A DNA stretch of 64,000 nucleotides, taken from contig CATNEN010000001.1 in NCBI GenBank assembly GCA_950097015.1, forward strand, positions 20,699,501 to 20,763,500, written 5' to 3'. This DNA is from Macrostomum hystrix (Eukaryota; Platyhelminthes; Macrostomidae). Both the position numbers and the translations under genes were made by a program. Below the pieces are notes generated by a model that saw nothing but the letters and a program-made list of their open reading frames with translations, searched no databases and was not told the DNA's origin. The number at the start of each line of letters is the position of its first letter. Within the stretch, counting starts at the first letter, position 1. Positions 36,625 through 48,443 of the stretch are shown piece by piece.

Positions 36625-36747
36625 CTCGCATGATTGTACCCATATAGACTCACATGATCGTGCTCATATAGACTCACATGATCGTGCTCATATAGACTCA
36701 CATGATCGTGCTCATATAAACTCAAATTATCGTGCTCATATAGACAT
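36625..36747. repeat. Small satellite array identical in unit to the 26.9-28.4 kb array
   Basis: Five copies of the same 24-bp unit (gactcacatgatcgtgctca plus tata), 8.2 kb from the main array. Most copies are of the cacatgatcg variant, which is rare in the main array. Confidence 0.92.
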
Positions 36748-37424
36748 AGTGGTGACAATCATTTCACACATGTGCCTGAAGCAATAGAAAATATAAGTAT
36801 ATTAAATTCTTCACGCAAGCTACTGGCTAATTCAATCACCATATTAAACTAACCTAGGGTTCTGGATAATCTACTTATACAACTCAGTAGTATAGTTTGA
36901 AAATTTTAATAAAATTTAGTTGCGGAGATTTAGACAACAGATAAGACAATAGTTGAAAAAATATTATCTACAAATAGGCAGTTTATTTAGTTACGAGTAT
37001 CTTCAGCTGGACGCAATGAGCCCGCTGGGTAACGCAGTCAGAAAGGCTAAAGACATTTTTATAGATTTATTTGACGCTAAAGTCCGATTTGAGATAAAAA
37101 TAAGAACTCAAGGATATTAAAATATAATTCTACCAATAAACAAGTTAAGAAGTCACTGAAAGTAGTTCAACTATTTCAACAAGAGAAAATTGGTGTCAGA
37201 AATTTTGTTTGAAATTCTGAGGAGCCTGTATTCTTAATCAGCGCAAACGGACTTATTTTTCGTGTCGAAAACTGCACCAATAATTTCACAGAAAACAGTA
37301 CTCTTCATTTTTTTAAAAGGTAGGAAGCTATCCCGAATTGTTTGTTAGAATCAGCATCACGTCTTGGCGCGATTTCAAATTGAAGTACCGATAAGTTTTC
37401 AATGAAAATACATTATCATCGGCC
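36748..37424. other. 3' flank of the SRCR-ZP gene
   Basis: AT-rich and non-repetitive. A minus-strand AATAAA (tttatt at 37066-37071) lies about 350 bp beyond the stop codon and could be its poly(A) signal. Confidence 0.45.
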
Positions 37425-40325
37425 TCAAAACATCAGGCCCAGCACGCAGTAGGCGGACAAAGCAATCGCCAGTCCCGCAGTGGCAGCTCTTGCCGAAGTG
37501 CCTGACGAAGTCAAGACTGGAGCCAGAGCCGGAGCCGGAGCCGGTGTCCGTTTCGCCGCAGCAGCTGCCAGGTCGGCCGCGCTGGGCTCAACCATCTGGA
37601 ACGGTCCATTGTAAGTCAGGACGCTTCCCTCGCTGAGTAGCATCGCAGATGACAGGTCGCGTCGACGCCTAACCAGGCTGCTGCCGCACACCTGGCTGCA
37701 GGAGTCCGCCGTATCAGCCGCTGAGCAGATTGTCACGTTGCAGAACACGTAGATTGCCGTGCTCACCGGAATGGGTGTAAACGACATCACCTGGAAGTTG
37801 ATTCCTATTGTCTTGGTATCCACTCGGAAGAGGCTGCTGGTGCTGGAGGTGCATTTGTCCCTCACAATGTAGTACGGCGTGCTCGAGCCGTCGACTGTGT
37901 TGGTGGCCCAGCAGCTGCGCACGGTCAGCCGGACAACCAGGGGGCTGGTCACCTGCACTCTAGCGTAGATCTTGGTGCCCACAACCAGCTTGGATCCAGG
38001 TGTGATCTCAGACTGGAAAGTGCCGGCCATGTAGTCCTGGAACAGGCGCACCTCGGAGGTATAGGTGTCACCACCGACAATTGGCGCGGCCGTCCGGGCG
38101 TCCGGCGAAAGAGCGGCGGAGACGGCGCCCTGCTTGGGAATGGCGCAGACAATGGGAATGGTGTAGGGCGTGTCAAAGTACACACCGCCGACTGGGTTGA
38201 CATTCTTATACAGGATTGACGTGTAGGTCACGTGAGTAGCGTTGGTGGACTGCACGCTGTTGCAGCCGATGTAGGGCATGATGGCCCAGACAGTCGTGCC
38301 GTTCTCGCCAACAGTGAAGTTGCACGTGGCGTTGCTGTATGCGCCATAGAGGCTTAGCAGAGATGAAGAAGGGACTTCGCTGACTTGGAAGTAAACAAAG
38401 GCGCTGTAGGCGTGGCACGTCATCGTCGGCGTTGGTATCAACGGTGGCACCAGCGAAATCGGTGTACAACGCACTGTCACGGCCCTGGAAGTACTGCATG
38501 CCCCGGAGACCACGCCCCAGCCATTGTGGGTGCAATCATTCGTGCTGGTAGCTGCGGCCGGACAGGTGAGGCCAGACAGGATCACCGGGTAAGAGGAGGA
38601 CACGTTCAGGTACATGCCAGTCATGCCAATTGCGTTGGTCGTGCTGCGAGTGTCAATAATGAATGCGGATGAGTGCTCAACCAACTATTACTATCGAGCT
38701 CTATTTCTATTTCTATGTTTAGAGTGGGGTGTTCAGTTTGAGTATGCCAGGTAACTCCATGCGGACTTACGCATTCTGGCACAACATCCGGCAGATCGTT
38801 GTGGCTTCGTTGACGCCGAAATCCGCGGCGCAGATGCTGCCGTAATTAGTTCCGGTGGCATTCCTGATCAGCACAATGCCCTCCGTGGGCCCGGGCTCGA
38901 GTCTCAGGTTGGTGACGGAGCCGGTGCAGGTGGTTGGTGGCAGGGTGGCCAGGTTGGGTGTCGCCGCAGTGGCTGGGGCTGCTGTCGTCCTGGTGCCAGT
39001 GCAGATGATGGCGACATCGTTGCCTCGACCAGTGCAGGAAGACGGTATCGCCGGCGGCACAGTGTACCGACAGGCCACATCGAGTGTCCAAGTGGTGACT
39101 GATGTTTGCTGCAAGCAATGTTTTTGCATTTTTAGAATTTATGCTTTCTTCTTTTTCTTTAGTTCGAAAAACTAAAAACGGTTGCAAACTACTTTCAAAT
39201 TAAACAGACATTTAACTACGAGAAATACACCGAGACGTCACGGGTTCATGCATCATGTAGTTCTTTTCAGTCACGTGGTCATTTGGTCAGCAAGTATTCA
39301 TTAGGTCATACATCGAGAAGGCATTGAGGAACGCATCGAGTATTTATTTGTTCATGCGTCGGGTAGTCATTGGATCATGCGTCGGGTAGTGATTGGGTCA
39401 TTCATCGGGTAGTGATTGGGTCATGTGTCGGATAGTCAGTGGGTCATCGTGAACTAGCAACAGCCAATTACAAGCTCACCAGGAAGTCGGGACAGCCTCC
39501 GCTGACAGCCATCACAAAGTTGGTGTTGCCAGTGGTGACTGGTGCCAAGTTAATCTTGTAACCAATGACGCCTCGGTAGCCAAGCATGGCGCAGACCACA
39601 GAAGCGCCGTTGTTGTCAAAGCCGGCGTCGCAAATGCGCCCGACTGAGCCGTCGGTCATTGTGACCTCGACAACACCTTCAGCTCCGGTCGGACCGACTG
39701 GGCCAACCAGACGGACACTCACAGGTCGTTGAGCGACGACGGCTAATAAAATATATATAAAGTGCATTTTGCCCCTTCACAGTTTTGGTAAATGTTTTCG
39801 AAAATGCTATTCGATTTTTAAGCAGCCGTTGAATGACTGTTCCATCGATAACCGGACGGAAACAGCGAGGAGGCAATTCTGTCCATTTCGCTAACTCCTG
39901 AGCACACACGCACTCGGATACTGTATGCAGGCACACACTCAGGTAGGTGTGTACATCTGCTCTGACTTTCTCATCGTCAGGCAGTGTACACTCTCGCTGG
40001 CGTGAATTACACGACATCCTCCAACCTTTTTCTCCGCAGCTGCGCCCCAAATGAATGAATGGTTTCGCCGCGGAATCGAGCTCAGGGACCTTGGTGCGAG
40101 AGTCAAACTCGGCCACTTAACCCCAGTCTGTGTAATCAATTATGACCTATTCGATTGACTTACACTAGTTGTGAGCTGACTTCATTTCTTCTTCCTATTT
40201 GGTTAAGAGGCCTACATCACATTTTTATAACAAGAGAAGCAAAGTTAGTCCAAAACAAAACATATAAAATCTGACAACTCACCGGATCCAAGGAGTGCAA
40301 TCAGAAGAAGGACAAGCTGCAGCAT
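37425..40325 (-). CDS. SRCR-ZP domain cell-surface or secreted protein, complete
   Basis: Exons 40325-40283, 39742-39480, 39108-38771 and 38643-37425 (TGA) splice in phases 1, 0 and 2 to 1863 nt, 620 aa. Exon 1 encodes a signal peptide (MLQLVLLLIALLGS). Two scavenger receptor cysteine-rich domains follow: one from VSVRLVG through GRICDAGFDNNGASVVCAMLG, one from VTNLRLEPG through ICAADFG and CRML, separated by a Thr/Ala/Pro linker. From about residue 290 a zona pellucida module is recognisable (NATCNFTVGENG, RLTVRSCWAT, FCNVTICSAADTADSC). It is followed by a basic cleavage motif VRRRRD and a hydrophobic C-terminus (LAIALSAYCVLGLMF), typical for ZP proteins that are cleaved and shed, with a GPI or TM anchor. 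Such proteins polymerise into extracellular matrices or act in mucosal binding; the partner is unknown. There are many N-glycosylation sites. Intron 1 contains a reverse SINE. It is the 3' neighbour of the KLHL gene on the same strand. Confidence 0.9.
39290..39450. repeat. Short degenerate repeat in SRCR-ZP intron 2
   Basis: Five to seven diverged copies of a roughly 23-bp unit (gtcatgcgtcgggtagtcat and relatives) between exons 2 and 3. Confidence 0.7.
39846..40128 (-). mobile_element. SINE copy E, reverse, with tRNA head, SRCR-ZP intron 1
   Basis: Body and head in reverse: cagcgaggaggcaattctgt, ggtgtgtacatctgctctga, gcagctgcgccccaaatgaa, B box as ggaatcgagct, and A box as ctcggccactt. It lacks the last part of the 3' tail. 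Same sense as the host gene. Confidence 0.88.
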
Positions 40326-41415
40326 TTTAGCAACAATTATGCCTTTACCAGCTGCCAAATCGAACTTCTTCGTCTGAGCGCAAAGCTGAGTTCAGTTGAC
40401 AGAATCAGCAGCGCGACCGCTTGCTTCAGTGAGTTAAATCTGTTTTGCTTGGCTGGGTCAGTAGAAGAGGAAAGCTGGCCAGAGTGTGTGGGTATAAAGG
40501 TGAGCCACAGACAGGTAAATATGCAGGACTAGCCCAGCTACTCTTTCTCTCCTCTCGCTCTCGCTCTCGCTTCTCGTTCGTTGTTTTCTGTTGCCCGCAG
40601 TTACGCGCAAAGTTAGGCAGGTCGTAGCTGAATGTAGGGGTAGGAAAATGAAGAGCTTTTAGGCTCCAATGAGCCCCTCAAAGTGTGGTCAAACAGAGTC
40701 CCTCCCTTCGGACCTGTGCCAGGAGGGCGGGGTGGGTGCTGGAATGCAGATGGCCACGACGCGCCCAATAGGACAACAAGCGCGCCATTCATTGCTCATT
40801 CATCGCTGAGGCAAGACTTCTTTGCGGCTTTCGGCATATGCAAAGTGCCAAAGCAGTTTTTTGTGCGTTTATTCTTTGTGCAATGCAAAATGGGCGAGTC
40901 CAACAGTAATAGCTTTCCGTTTTCACTATTGCAAGCTGTGAGTCACAATTCTGTCTCATTGTGACGCTCTCGATTTGAGCAGTGTGCGCTCACAGTCGCC
41001 CAATACTGTGCAGTACTTTGTGAAGCTTTGAAAAGGCTTCTTTTAACTAATTTGTTAGAATTTAGATTAAGGTGTCAACTTTGTTGGATTCTTAAAAGTC
41101 TGAAATGATAACATCATAGATCTGACAGGAATTTAAACTAAAATATCAAAGATTTGTTAAGTTGCAGTCTCAGATTCGATAAAACTTTGAAAAACACGTC
41201 GATATTTCAATGCGCATGAATCTATATTTCTGCCTCTCCGGCATGTTTTAGCCCAAATAAAATTCAAACAAAATATTTTCAAGGCGGAAGAACTGCCCTC
41301 ATTAGATACTGTAGAGTTAGCGCAAGAGTCTTTCCATAGCTTCATAAAGTACATTCCGGAGAGCGTAAATACGTAAACAAAAACTATGGCGGCTTTAATA
41401 GCTGGTTTGTGGGAT
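40326..41415. other. Spacer between KLHL and SRCR-ZP (same strand)
   Basis: Should contain the SRCR-ZP promoter and KLHL 3' UTR. Contains a C/T-rich tract at 40541-40577 and a minus-strand AATAAA (tttatt 40868-40873). No gene recognised. Confidence 0.5.
40541..40577. promoter_or_regulatory. CT/GA dinucleotide tract upstream of SRCR-ZP start
   Basis: A run of ctctcctctcgctctcgctc about 220 bp upstream of the SRCR-ZP ATG. GA-rich tracts are common in animal promoters (GAGA-type). Association by position only. Confidence 0.2.
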
Positions 41416-44400
41416 TCAACTGGACGATGTGCTGGACTCCAAATCGTTCGGGTTCCTATGCAGCTGGTTGTGCCGTGTTGGTAGCATTTCTTGCAGAGGG
41501 TGCTGTTGCAGCTCGAGCTGCTGCTGCGGTGGCAGCTGGGGCAGAGTCTGCGGTGGCAACTGGGGCAGAGTCTGCGGTGGCAACTGGGGCAGAATCTGCG
41601 GTGGCAGCTGGGCCTGAGTCTGCGGCTGTATCTCAGCAGCGGCAAGCAGACCTTCCAGCAAGCTCAACCCGACAACGCTGCAACAACAGTTGGCTGAGGC
41701 TGGTAGGGGAAGACCCGGTGCCACCTCCCAGACTGAGGCTGGGCCGGGGCGCCACTTCTCCACCACGTTGACGGTTGTGTTGGTCTGGTCCGACCAGCCA
41801 CCAATGGCGTAGATCTCACCGCGGAGCAGTGCCGCACTGAAATTGCTCCGCTGGGTGATCATTGGCGGCATTGGAGACCACTGATTGATCTCAGGATCGT
41901 AGCGCTCAACGGTAGCCAGACGGCTGTTTCCATTGTTGCCACCTAGTGCAAACAGCTGGCCATCGCAGACGCACACTGACACGCCTGAGCGCACACTCTG
42001 CATGGCGGTGGCGTAGCTCCACTGGTCCACTGCCGGGTCATAGCGCTCCACCGAGCTGAAGAACTGGTGCCCGTTGAAGCCGCCGCAGACGTAGAGGAAG
42101 CCCTGCAGACCGGCACAGCCGGCGTCGCTCCGAACCTGCGTGCAAATTACAGAGTGAAGACAATGTACTTGTCTCGTTTCCGCATTATTGCGCCTAATTA
42201 TGACCTCAGGGAGTTCTAGCCGAGTGGTTCGAGCGTCAGGTTCATGACGGTCAATTGCCGACTCTATTGGAATAATTTGCGTTTTTTACCTAGACACCAA
42301 TGTTATTATTATTATTGTCTTTGCAGGAGGGCTGCGGGTAATGGCACATCATTTGGTGACACCAGTCCCGCAGCCAGCGAGGAGGCAATTCTAGCCATTT
42401 CGCTGACTCCTGAGCACACTAGCACACAGACAACACAAGCAGGCTCACGCTCACATAGGTGTGTACATCTGCCCTGAATTTCTCATCGTCAGGCATTGTA
42501 CACATTCACTGTGCCTTGGAAGTTGGCGCTTAAGACAGAGAGAGAAAGCCACCTTTGCCTCCAGGGTGTAAACTTCTCGTACCCTAGCTGATGCCAAAAC
42601 CCTTTTACATGGAATCAAGTATCGTGCTGAAAGACGCCAATGGCTTCGTTTGGGTATAGCCACTACAAGCTTAACGTCCTCACCTGCAGCATGTTGGCAA
42701 TCATTTGCCAGCGGTTCTCAGTGGGACAGTACCGCTCGGCCGAGCTCAGCCTACCGCGGCCATTGTGCCCACCGACGGCATACACAAAGTCGTCAAGAGC
42801 GGCTGCGCTGACGTAGTTCCTCTGGTGATGCATGTTGGCCTTCGGCTCCCAGCGGCCTTTGCGCAGGTCGAAAGCTTTCACACCGGCAGTTGGGCCCTGA
42901 TAGCCGGTGGCTCGATTCTGCACGTAGCCGCCGACAACAAAGACTCGGTGGCCCAGCAGGACGCAGCCGGAGTAGGCGTGCCCGCAGCCCAGCACTGGCC
43001 CGGCCTGTTGGCTGTGCCGAGTCCAGGCTCGTTCGTGATAGTTGAAGATCTAAAACGGATTTAGAAAAATTTCTATTTACGACGCATCCACAGGTTATTG
43101 TACAATTTTTCAGTCCACGGACTGAGGGCTAAGGAGAGGCGCCACGCAGGGAAGTGAGTGGCAGAGCGGTAAATGCTTTGCCTCTGGCACCGATGTCCCC
43201 GAGGTCGACTAAATGGCGAGGCCGTATTCATTTGGCGGCGCAGACGCTGAGAGAAGGCCTGGGGGCTTTTGTCGTGCAATTCAACCATTGAAGGTCAACC
43301 TCCAAAGCCCAGCGAGTCTACCCTGACTGACGATGAGAAAGTCAGGGCAGAGGTACACACCTGTGTGAGTGTGTGCCTGCGTACAGTATCTGTGTTTGCG
43401 TGTGCGCTCAGGAGTCAGCAAAATGGGCAGAATTGCCTCCTCCCTGGCTGCGGGATTAGTATCACCAAATGATGTGCCATTGCCGGCAGCCCTCCTGGGC
43501 CTCATGAATCCGAATTCCAGCCCGGTTCAAGTTAATATTCATAATTTTGCTGAGTGAAAGGGCATAGGTTAAGTACAAATGTTCCTTTTTCTAGGCCTAA
43601 GATTCGAACTCCCGACCTCTCGGTAAGAATCTTAAAATTCAATTCAGCACTTCCTTCCCGAATTCCCTTTCATTACCTGTACGGCGTCAGACGGGCCGAA
43701 ATTGGGATCATTCTGCAGGCCCTCCCAGCCGCCGCACACAAAGATTACTTCGTGCGGTATGCGCGCCTCAGTTTGCGACTTTGCTGACTCAAGTGCCGTG
43801 GAGTCTTCAGTGCTGATCGCGTCGAACAGATCCGCAGCCCGCGCCAGTCCGCAGTGCACGACAACCAAGGAGGATCTGTCCAGTTCCAGCGTCTGTGTCG
43901 GGGTCAGGCGGCCCTGCCGGATGCAACGCAGCAGCTGCAAGGACGTCTGCCGGTTCGCTGCAGCGTGCTCCGCATTAGCGTCCAGCCAACGCTGAATCGG
44001 GTTCAGCAGGTCCAACTCCGAGTCGATGTTGAGCTCCGGATTTTGAATGAGTTCGAGCAGTTCGCTCGAAGGCAGTCGCTCGAACTGTGGCAGAGTGGCT
44101 GCCGACTGAAAATTAGCAGTCAGCCAGGACTGAACGATGGATTTCAAAAGCGGCCAGCCGGACTCAACCGCTGCGCGCCAGTAGCTCCAGCAGTTGTTCA
44201 GGTTGAGCTGGTGCAGCGGCACTGAGAGTGCCAGATCCAGAATGTTGTAGGACTGGAAGCACACGAATTGGAGACTGAGATGAAGCAACTAATAATAAAC
44301 AAACCACGAGGAAGACATGCAAAAAATAACTAACAATGCAATCACCTGGAAGTGCAGCGCAGCCCGCACTGTCTTTGCCAGACCATCTGGACCAAGAGCT

Positions 44401-44759
44401 TGTCGCAACAACTCGTCATCCGCGCCCTCCACCTTATCCCGAGCTTGGATGGCGCCTTCATCGTTTGTGCAGCCGATAAGCCGCAGTATCAGCTGGAGGC
44501 CCTCTGGCTGGTCATAGTCCACCGTGACAACGCGCCGATCTATTGGAATCTCCGATCCCGGCGTCCCGGTCTCACTTTGGAGAAAGTGCTGATAGAACCA
44601 GGCGGAGTTCTGTGCCAGCATCAGGCCGTTCACTGGGATGACGAGACCGCCTGCCTTCACTCGCCAATCCAGCAGGTGGGCTGGCATCGGCATCGGTGGC
44701 TTGTAGCCGTTGAAGGCAGCCGTTGCGCTGCTGGGACAGGATGTGCTGACGACCTGCAT
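41416..44759 (-). CDS. Kelch-like protein (BTB-BACK-six Kelch repeats), complete
   Basis: Exons 44759-44346, 44252-43677, 43049-42684 and 42135-41416 (TGA), all phase 0, 2076 nt, 691 aa. Exon 1 holds a BTB fold (DWRVKAGGLVIPVNGLMLAQ onward), exon 2 the BACK domain (NILDLALSVPLHQL to about residue 275) and the first Kelch blade (VIFVCGGW). Exons 3-4 give VFVVGGY, VYAVGGH, LYVCGGF, LFALGGN and IYAIGGW, a six-bladed propeller with diglycines and the ERYDP/W pattern. KLHL proteins are substrate adaptors of Cullin-3 ubiquitin ligases: BTB binds Cul3 and the Kelch propeller binds the substrate. Unusual is a C-terminal tail of about 80 residues after the propeller with an 8-residue repeat QLPPQTLP (about four times) and further Gln/Leu. 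ATG 44759 is the only in-frame candidate in exon 1. Introns 2 and 3 each contain a SINE, in opposite orientations. Confidence 0.95.
42211..42280 (+). mobile_element. tRNA-like head fragment in KLHL intron 3
   Basis: Contains an exact Pol III A box (tagccgagtgg, 42217-42227) followed by ttcgagcgtcaggttcatga, as in a tRNA D-arm and anticodon stem, but no B box. It lies just before the tail of reverse SINE copy F and differs from that family's head. Confidence 0.45.
42298..42530 (-). mobile_element. SINE copy F, reverse, KLHL intron 3
   Basis: (tta)n tail at 42300, then ctgcgggtaatggcacatca, cagcgaggaggcaattctag, ctgactcctgagcacac, gtgtacatctgccctga, up to gtgccttgg. The tRNA head is missing. 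Confidence 0.88.
43149..43505 (+). mobile_element. SINE copy G, near full length, KLHL intron 2
   Basis: Head with A box gtggcagagcgg and a decayed B box (gaggtcgacta), then the complete body to gtgccattgccggcagccct. It has point mutations throughout, so it is older than copy H. Antisense to KLHL. Confidence 0.9.
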
Positions 44760-46145
44760 GAGTTTAATAAAAGCAGCTGGGCTTTGCAAAACTCTGTTGG
44801 GTCTTTGATCTGCTGATTTTTATGGTAATATGAGTACATCGAAAGTATTTAGACATTTTTGGGGTTGTTTATACTGTCTATGGGTCTATGGCTAATAAAA
44901 TGTTTAAAATAGCTTCTATCTACTTTAAATAAGGAATAATTTTCATATGTATTTAAATCCTAAAAGTACCTTGTATTTTTTGGATTCACTGACGAGAGAT
45001 AAACTGCTTTCACGGTTTTATAGTTAAATACACGCGCTACGAATGGAGGCTGATTTATAATTATTTCAAAGTTAGATTTTACAAACTATACAAGTTGTAC
45101 CCAACAAAATAGGCAACAATCAAAGCCGATCGTGGATTTCAGCTCAATAATGACAAATAAAGTAATTATTACAACTCAGCTCACAGTTCGAATCAAAGAC
45201 GTATTTTTAAGCACTCTGATCCTAGCTAGCTTGGAACCGTAGGTTTATAAATAGTCTTTATAAATATACTAAGTTTTTCAAAAGTCCTAGATCAAACATT
45301 TCTATGCGCGAATGTGCTTGCATGGACAAACTAAAGGAAATTGAGTCTCCTAACCGATGTTAACGACATTCGATCGCAGATAGCGAGCCCTTTAAAGGGA
45401 CCACGAACATTATCTTTTTCTTTGCGTGTTCAGAAAAATTATTCTTAACGAAAAAGCTAATTTCTATTTATTAAATGATTCAATTATATTTAGCTTGATA
45501 AACTAGTAAAAATGGTAAATTTTATGTGTTTTATTTTGGAATAAATGTTATAATATACAAAGCTTCCCTGCCTATTTTTAACTTCCGACGAAGCATGCGC
45601 GCACTAATTTAATTATCATCTCCAGCTCTTTCTTGACAAGAGAAGTCTATATTACGAGCTCGTACTGCTTGTATTTTAAAGAAATATCAGCAAGATTTGC
45701 ATTTAATTTATATAAAATTTATCATTTGTTCTTTTTTATAGCTAAGAAATAGCTCGCAGCTAATTCTTTGCCTCCATGAGGTTAGAGACTTAGTGGATAA
45801 ATATTATATATATAAAGAAAAAAAATCTGGAGTACTAACGTTAAGTACTATATTGACTAGAATTTCGATATTTGTTCATATTTAAAAAAAATAGACCAAA
45901 ATGATACTAATAATAATGGAATTAGTTTTTGTCAATTTAATAACTGCTTTGTCTCTTGGCTAAAATACTTTCTATGCATTTGACTAGGTAGAGGCTAGCC
46001 ACCCCTAGCAGTCTAATTACATCAGATTGAATTTCGTATAGAAAACAGGATTTCCAGTTATTTTAATCCATACTAAGCCTATTTAAACTGACAGTTTGTA
46101 ACAAAAATACTAAAAATGTTTGGTATTTTATATGGGGTACAGATC
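44760..46145. other. AT-rich spacer upstream of KLHL
   Basis: Probably holds the KLHL promoter. No gene, array or element recognised in about 1.4 kb. Confidence 0.5.
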
Positions 46146-46731
46146 AAATCGTCATATTCTAAAACGTCATATGATGCTGACGATTTGCGCAAAAGTGTCA
46201 CAATATTCAATTTAATATGACGATCTTGACTATTTGTTTGTTGCTCATTTGAATTATGAATTTGATTTGAATATTTGATGATGCATAATTCAAACAATTA
46301 ATTTATTTAAAAGCAGTTAAAAGTAAATGTAGATAAAAAAGCACAGATAAAAGCGTCAGGTAGGCACAATGAACAGACAAATTCATTATGCAAATATTGC
46401 AAATCATGACAATGCAATAGAAGAGCATGTTTGAGTTACATGTACATAGCTACACGCTGAACGAAATTTAGTGCACATGTTATGTAATGTGCAATGTACT
46501 TTGAGTGGCTCAAATGACATTATTTTTGTAGAGCCAAGTGAGACAAGGCCAAAAATGTATGATTCGCTTTGCTTATACTTTCAACAACAAAGCTGTTTGC
46601 AGAGCCAATAAAATAACAATATGACGACTTCGTTAATGTCACATTGTCGAATGCGGACAATATGACGATTTAGATAATGTTGTTATTTTTTTACAACCCT
46701 CATATGACAATTTAGAATATGACTATTTTGG
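46146..46731. mobile_element. MITE-like element with terminal inverted repeats
   Basis: The left end (gtcatattctaaaacgtcat, atga) and the reverse complement of the right end (gtcatattctaaattgtcat, atga) match at 22 of 24 positions. Inside lie several copies of a subterminal motif atatgacgattt in both orientations. About 590 bp, AT-rich, no transposase ORF. This is the pattern of a non-autonomous DNA transposon. The exact ends and target-site duplication are not resolved. Confidence 0.65.
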
Positions 46732-48430
46732 CCGGAGCCTTTTATATGTGCTAAATGTATAGTCAAATATACTCCTATATTCATTGTTTACTGCCTTTTC
46801 TTTAAATTCTTGTTTTATATAAAAAGTATGCAGTTTAGGAAAAGCCCACATCTTAAAAATGTTTTTATCCAACATTTTCTAACCATAAGTGTTGATAAGT
46901 AGTGAAAACGTATATATGGTCTTATCTAGGTTTATCTATAGCTGGCAATTTCATAGTTTACTATAGTAAATCATTTATATATATTTTACTTTTTCAACTT
47001 TATTAGACTTTCTAGCAAAGCAAACATATAGGAGGATGCATAACTAGTTAAGCAATTTAAGTAAGACCTATTGATGATGTTGGTATAGCATGTTAGGTTA
47101 TTAGGGTTCAAAATGTAGACCAGTTTATTACATGGTTTTGTAGACAATTGTAGGCCTCCAATCCATCAGTTATGATTTAAGTGCCTTAGGCCAGCCTCAG
47201 GGTAAATGCCACTAGTTGTTCTATGCTTTCTAGCCATGTCACAGTTAGCAAATTGGCTAAAAAGTTATAAAAAATTGTTACAAGAATGCAGTAAACTGCA
47301 GTATGAAACCATGGCTAGTTAGCTGGAAATATTTATTCTGTTCTTATCTTTAGCCTTAGCAACTACAAAAAACATAGCACCAAAAATATTTTTTGGTACT
47401 CGTAGTTGCTATTTGCTAAGGAATTAAAAAAATATTAAGTTTCTGAATGAAATATTCTTAACTGGCTATTCTATGTATGATTGCTTAACATTTTTTTCAT
47501 TGCAATGCTTTTAAGAGTAAAGCACTGTGTTGGCTTACTACTAGGTAAGTTTAACCTAGGAATTCTAACTTGGGAAATGAAATATAATCTATTATATATG
47601 CTTTGTTTTTGTAAATTTGAAAGTGAAGGTTTACTAACAAGCAATATGGTTTTCAGATTTTGTACTAAAACTTGCAGTTTTAGCTAGCTAGCTAAGCATG
47701 GGATTCATCATGAAAGTTTCATCATAAAATAATGGTATTAGCTTATGACTGAAAAGTCAGTCAATGTATTAACTATTTAAAATTTTGAAGCATACAACTT
47801 TACAGTAAGTTTATCTGCTATCCAACATTTGTATACAAAAGCTATAAAAAATTATTGGATGTAATTGGCTTTCGGGCAATAAAATTGTATATTTTGTAAT
47901 GCACATATTCCATAATTGTAATATATTTTATCGTGTTTCATTTCCCTTTTACCACAATCCTACTGGTATTTTTCCCTCTCCCCAGATCAGTCATTTCTTT
48001 ATCCTTCAGGCAGTTAATTTATCCTCAGCCCAAATCCTTCAGGTAGTTTTTTTCCCTCGCCCTACATCCTTTAGATAGTCCTTTATGAGTTTTTTTCTTG
48101 TATTCACCCACTTTCTTCTTCCGTATGTGAATAATACATTTCCGAAATCCTTGTTGCTGCAGACATAATTGTTTTTCGCTCTGAAAATAGACTTCACTCC
48201 TCACTCCTTATCCAGTCCAGTTTACATTACAATTGCACTCAGCACAATGCAGTCTGTTCTTAAAGCGCGTGCACAAAAGCATTTTTAGCAACTTTGGAGT
48301 ACCCTTCGCTGTAGCCTTGTTTTTCTGCTAGCTATTATCCAGATGCTTTTGTTGATGAGTTTTATTGTGTTCTATTAATAGATTTCTTTTATTATATCGT
48401 CTAAAACAAATGCTAAGCAGTCCTAGGTCT
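46732..48430. other. AT-rich gene-free stretch between the MITE and SINE copy H
   Basis: About 1.7 kb. One short degenerate repeat (atccttcaggcagttaattt-like, 47985-48085) and nothing else recognised. It could hold the ALG2 promoter. Confidence 0.5.
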
Positions 48431-48443
48431 AAGCAAATTGATG

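Noticed and set aside
38644-38770. Apparent phase conflict between SRCR-ZP exons 3 and 4 (suspected frameshift)
   Set aside because: Resolved by using the acceptor cactcgcag at 38644, which gives phase 2 and a continuous SRCR domain; the earlier acceptor was wrong.
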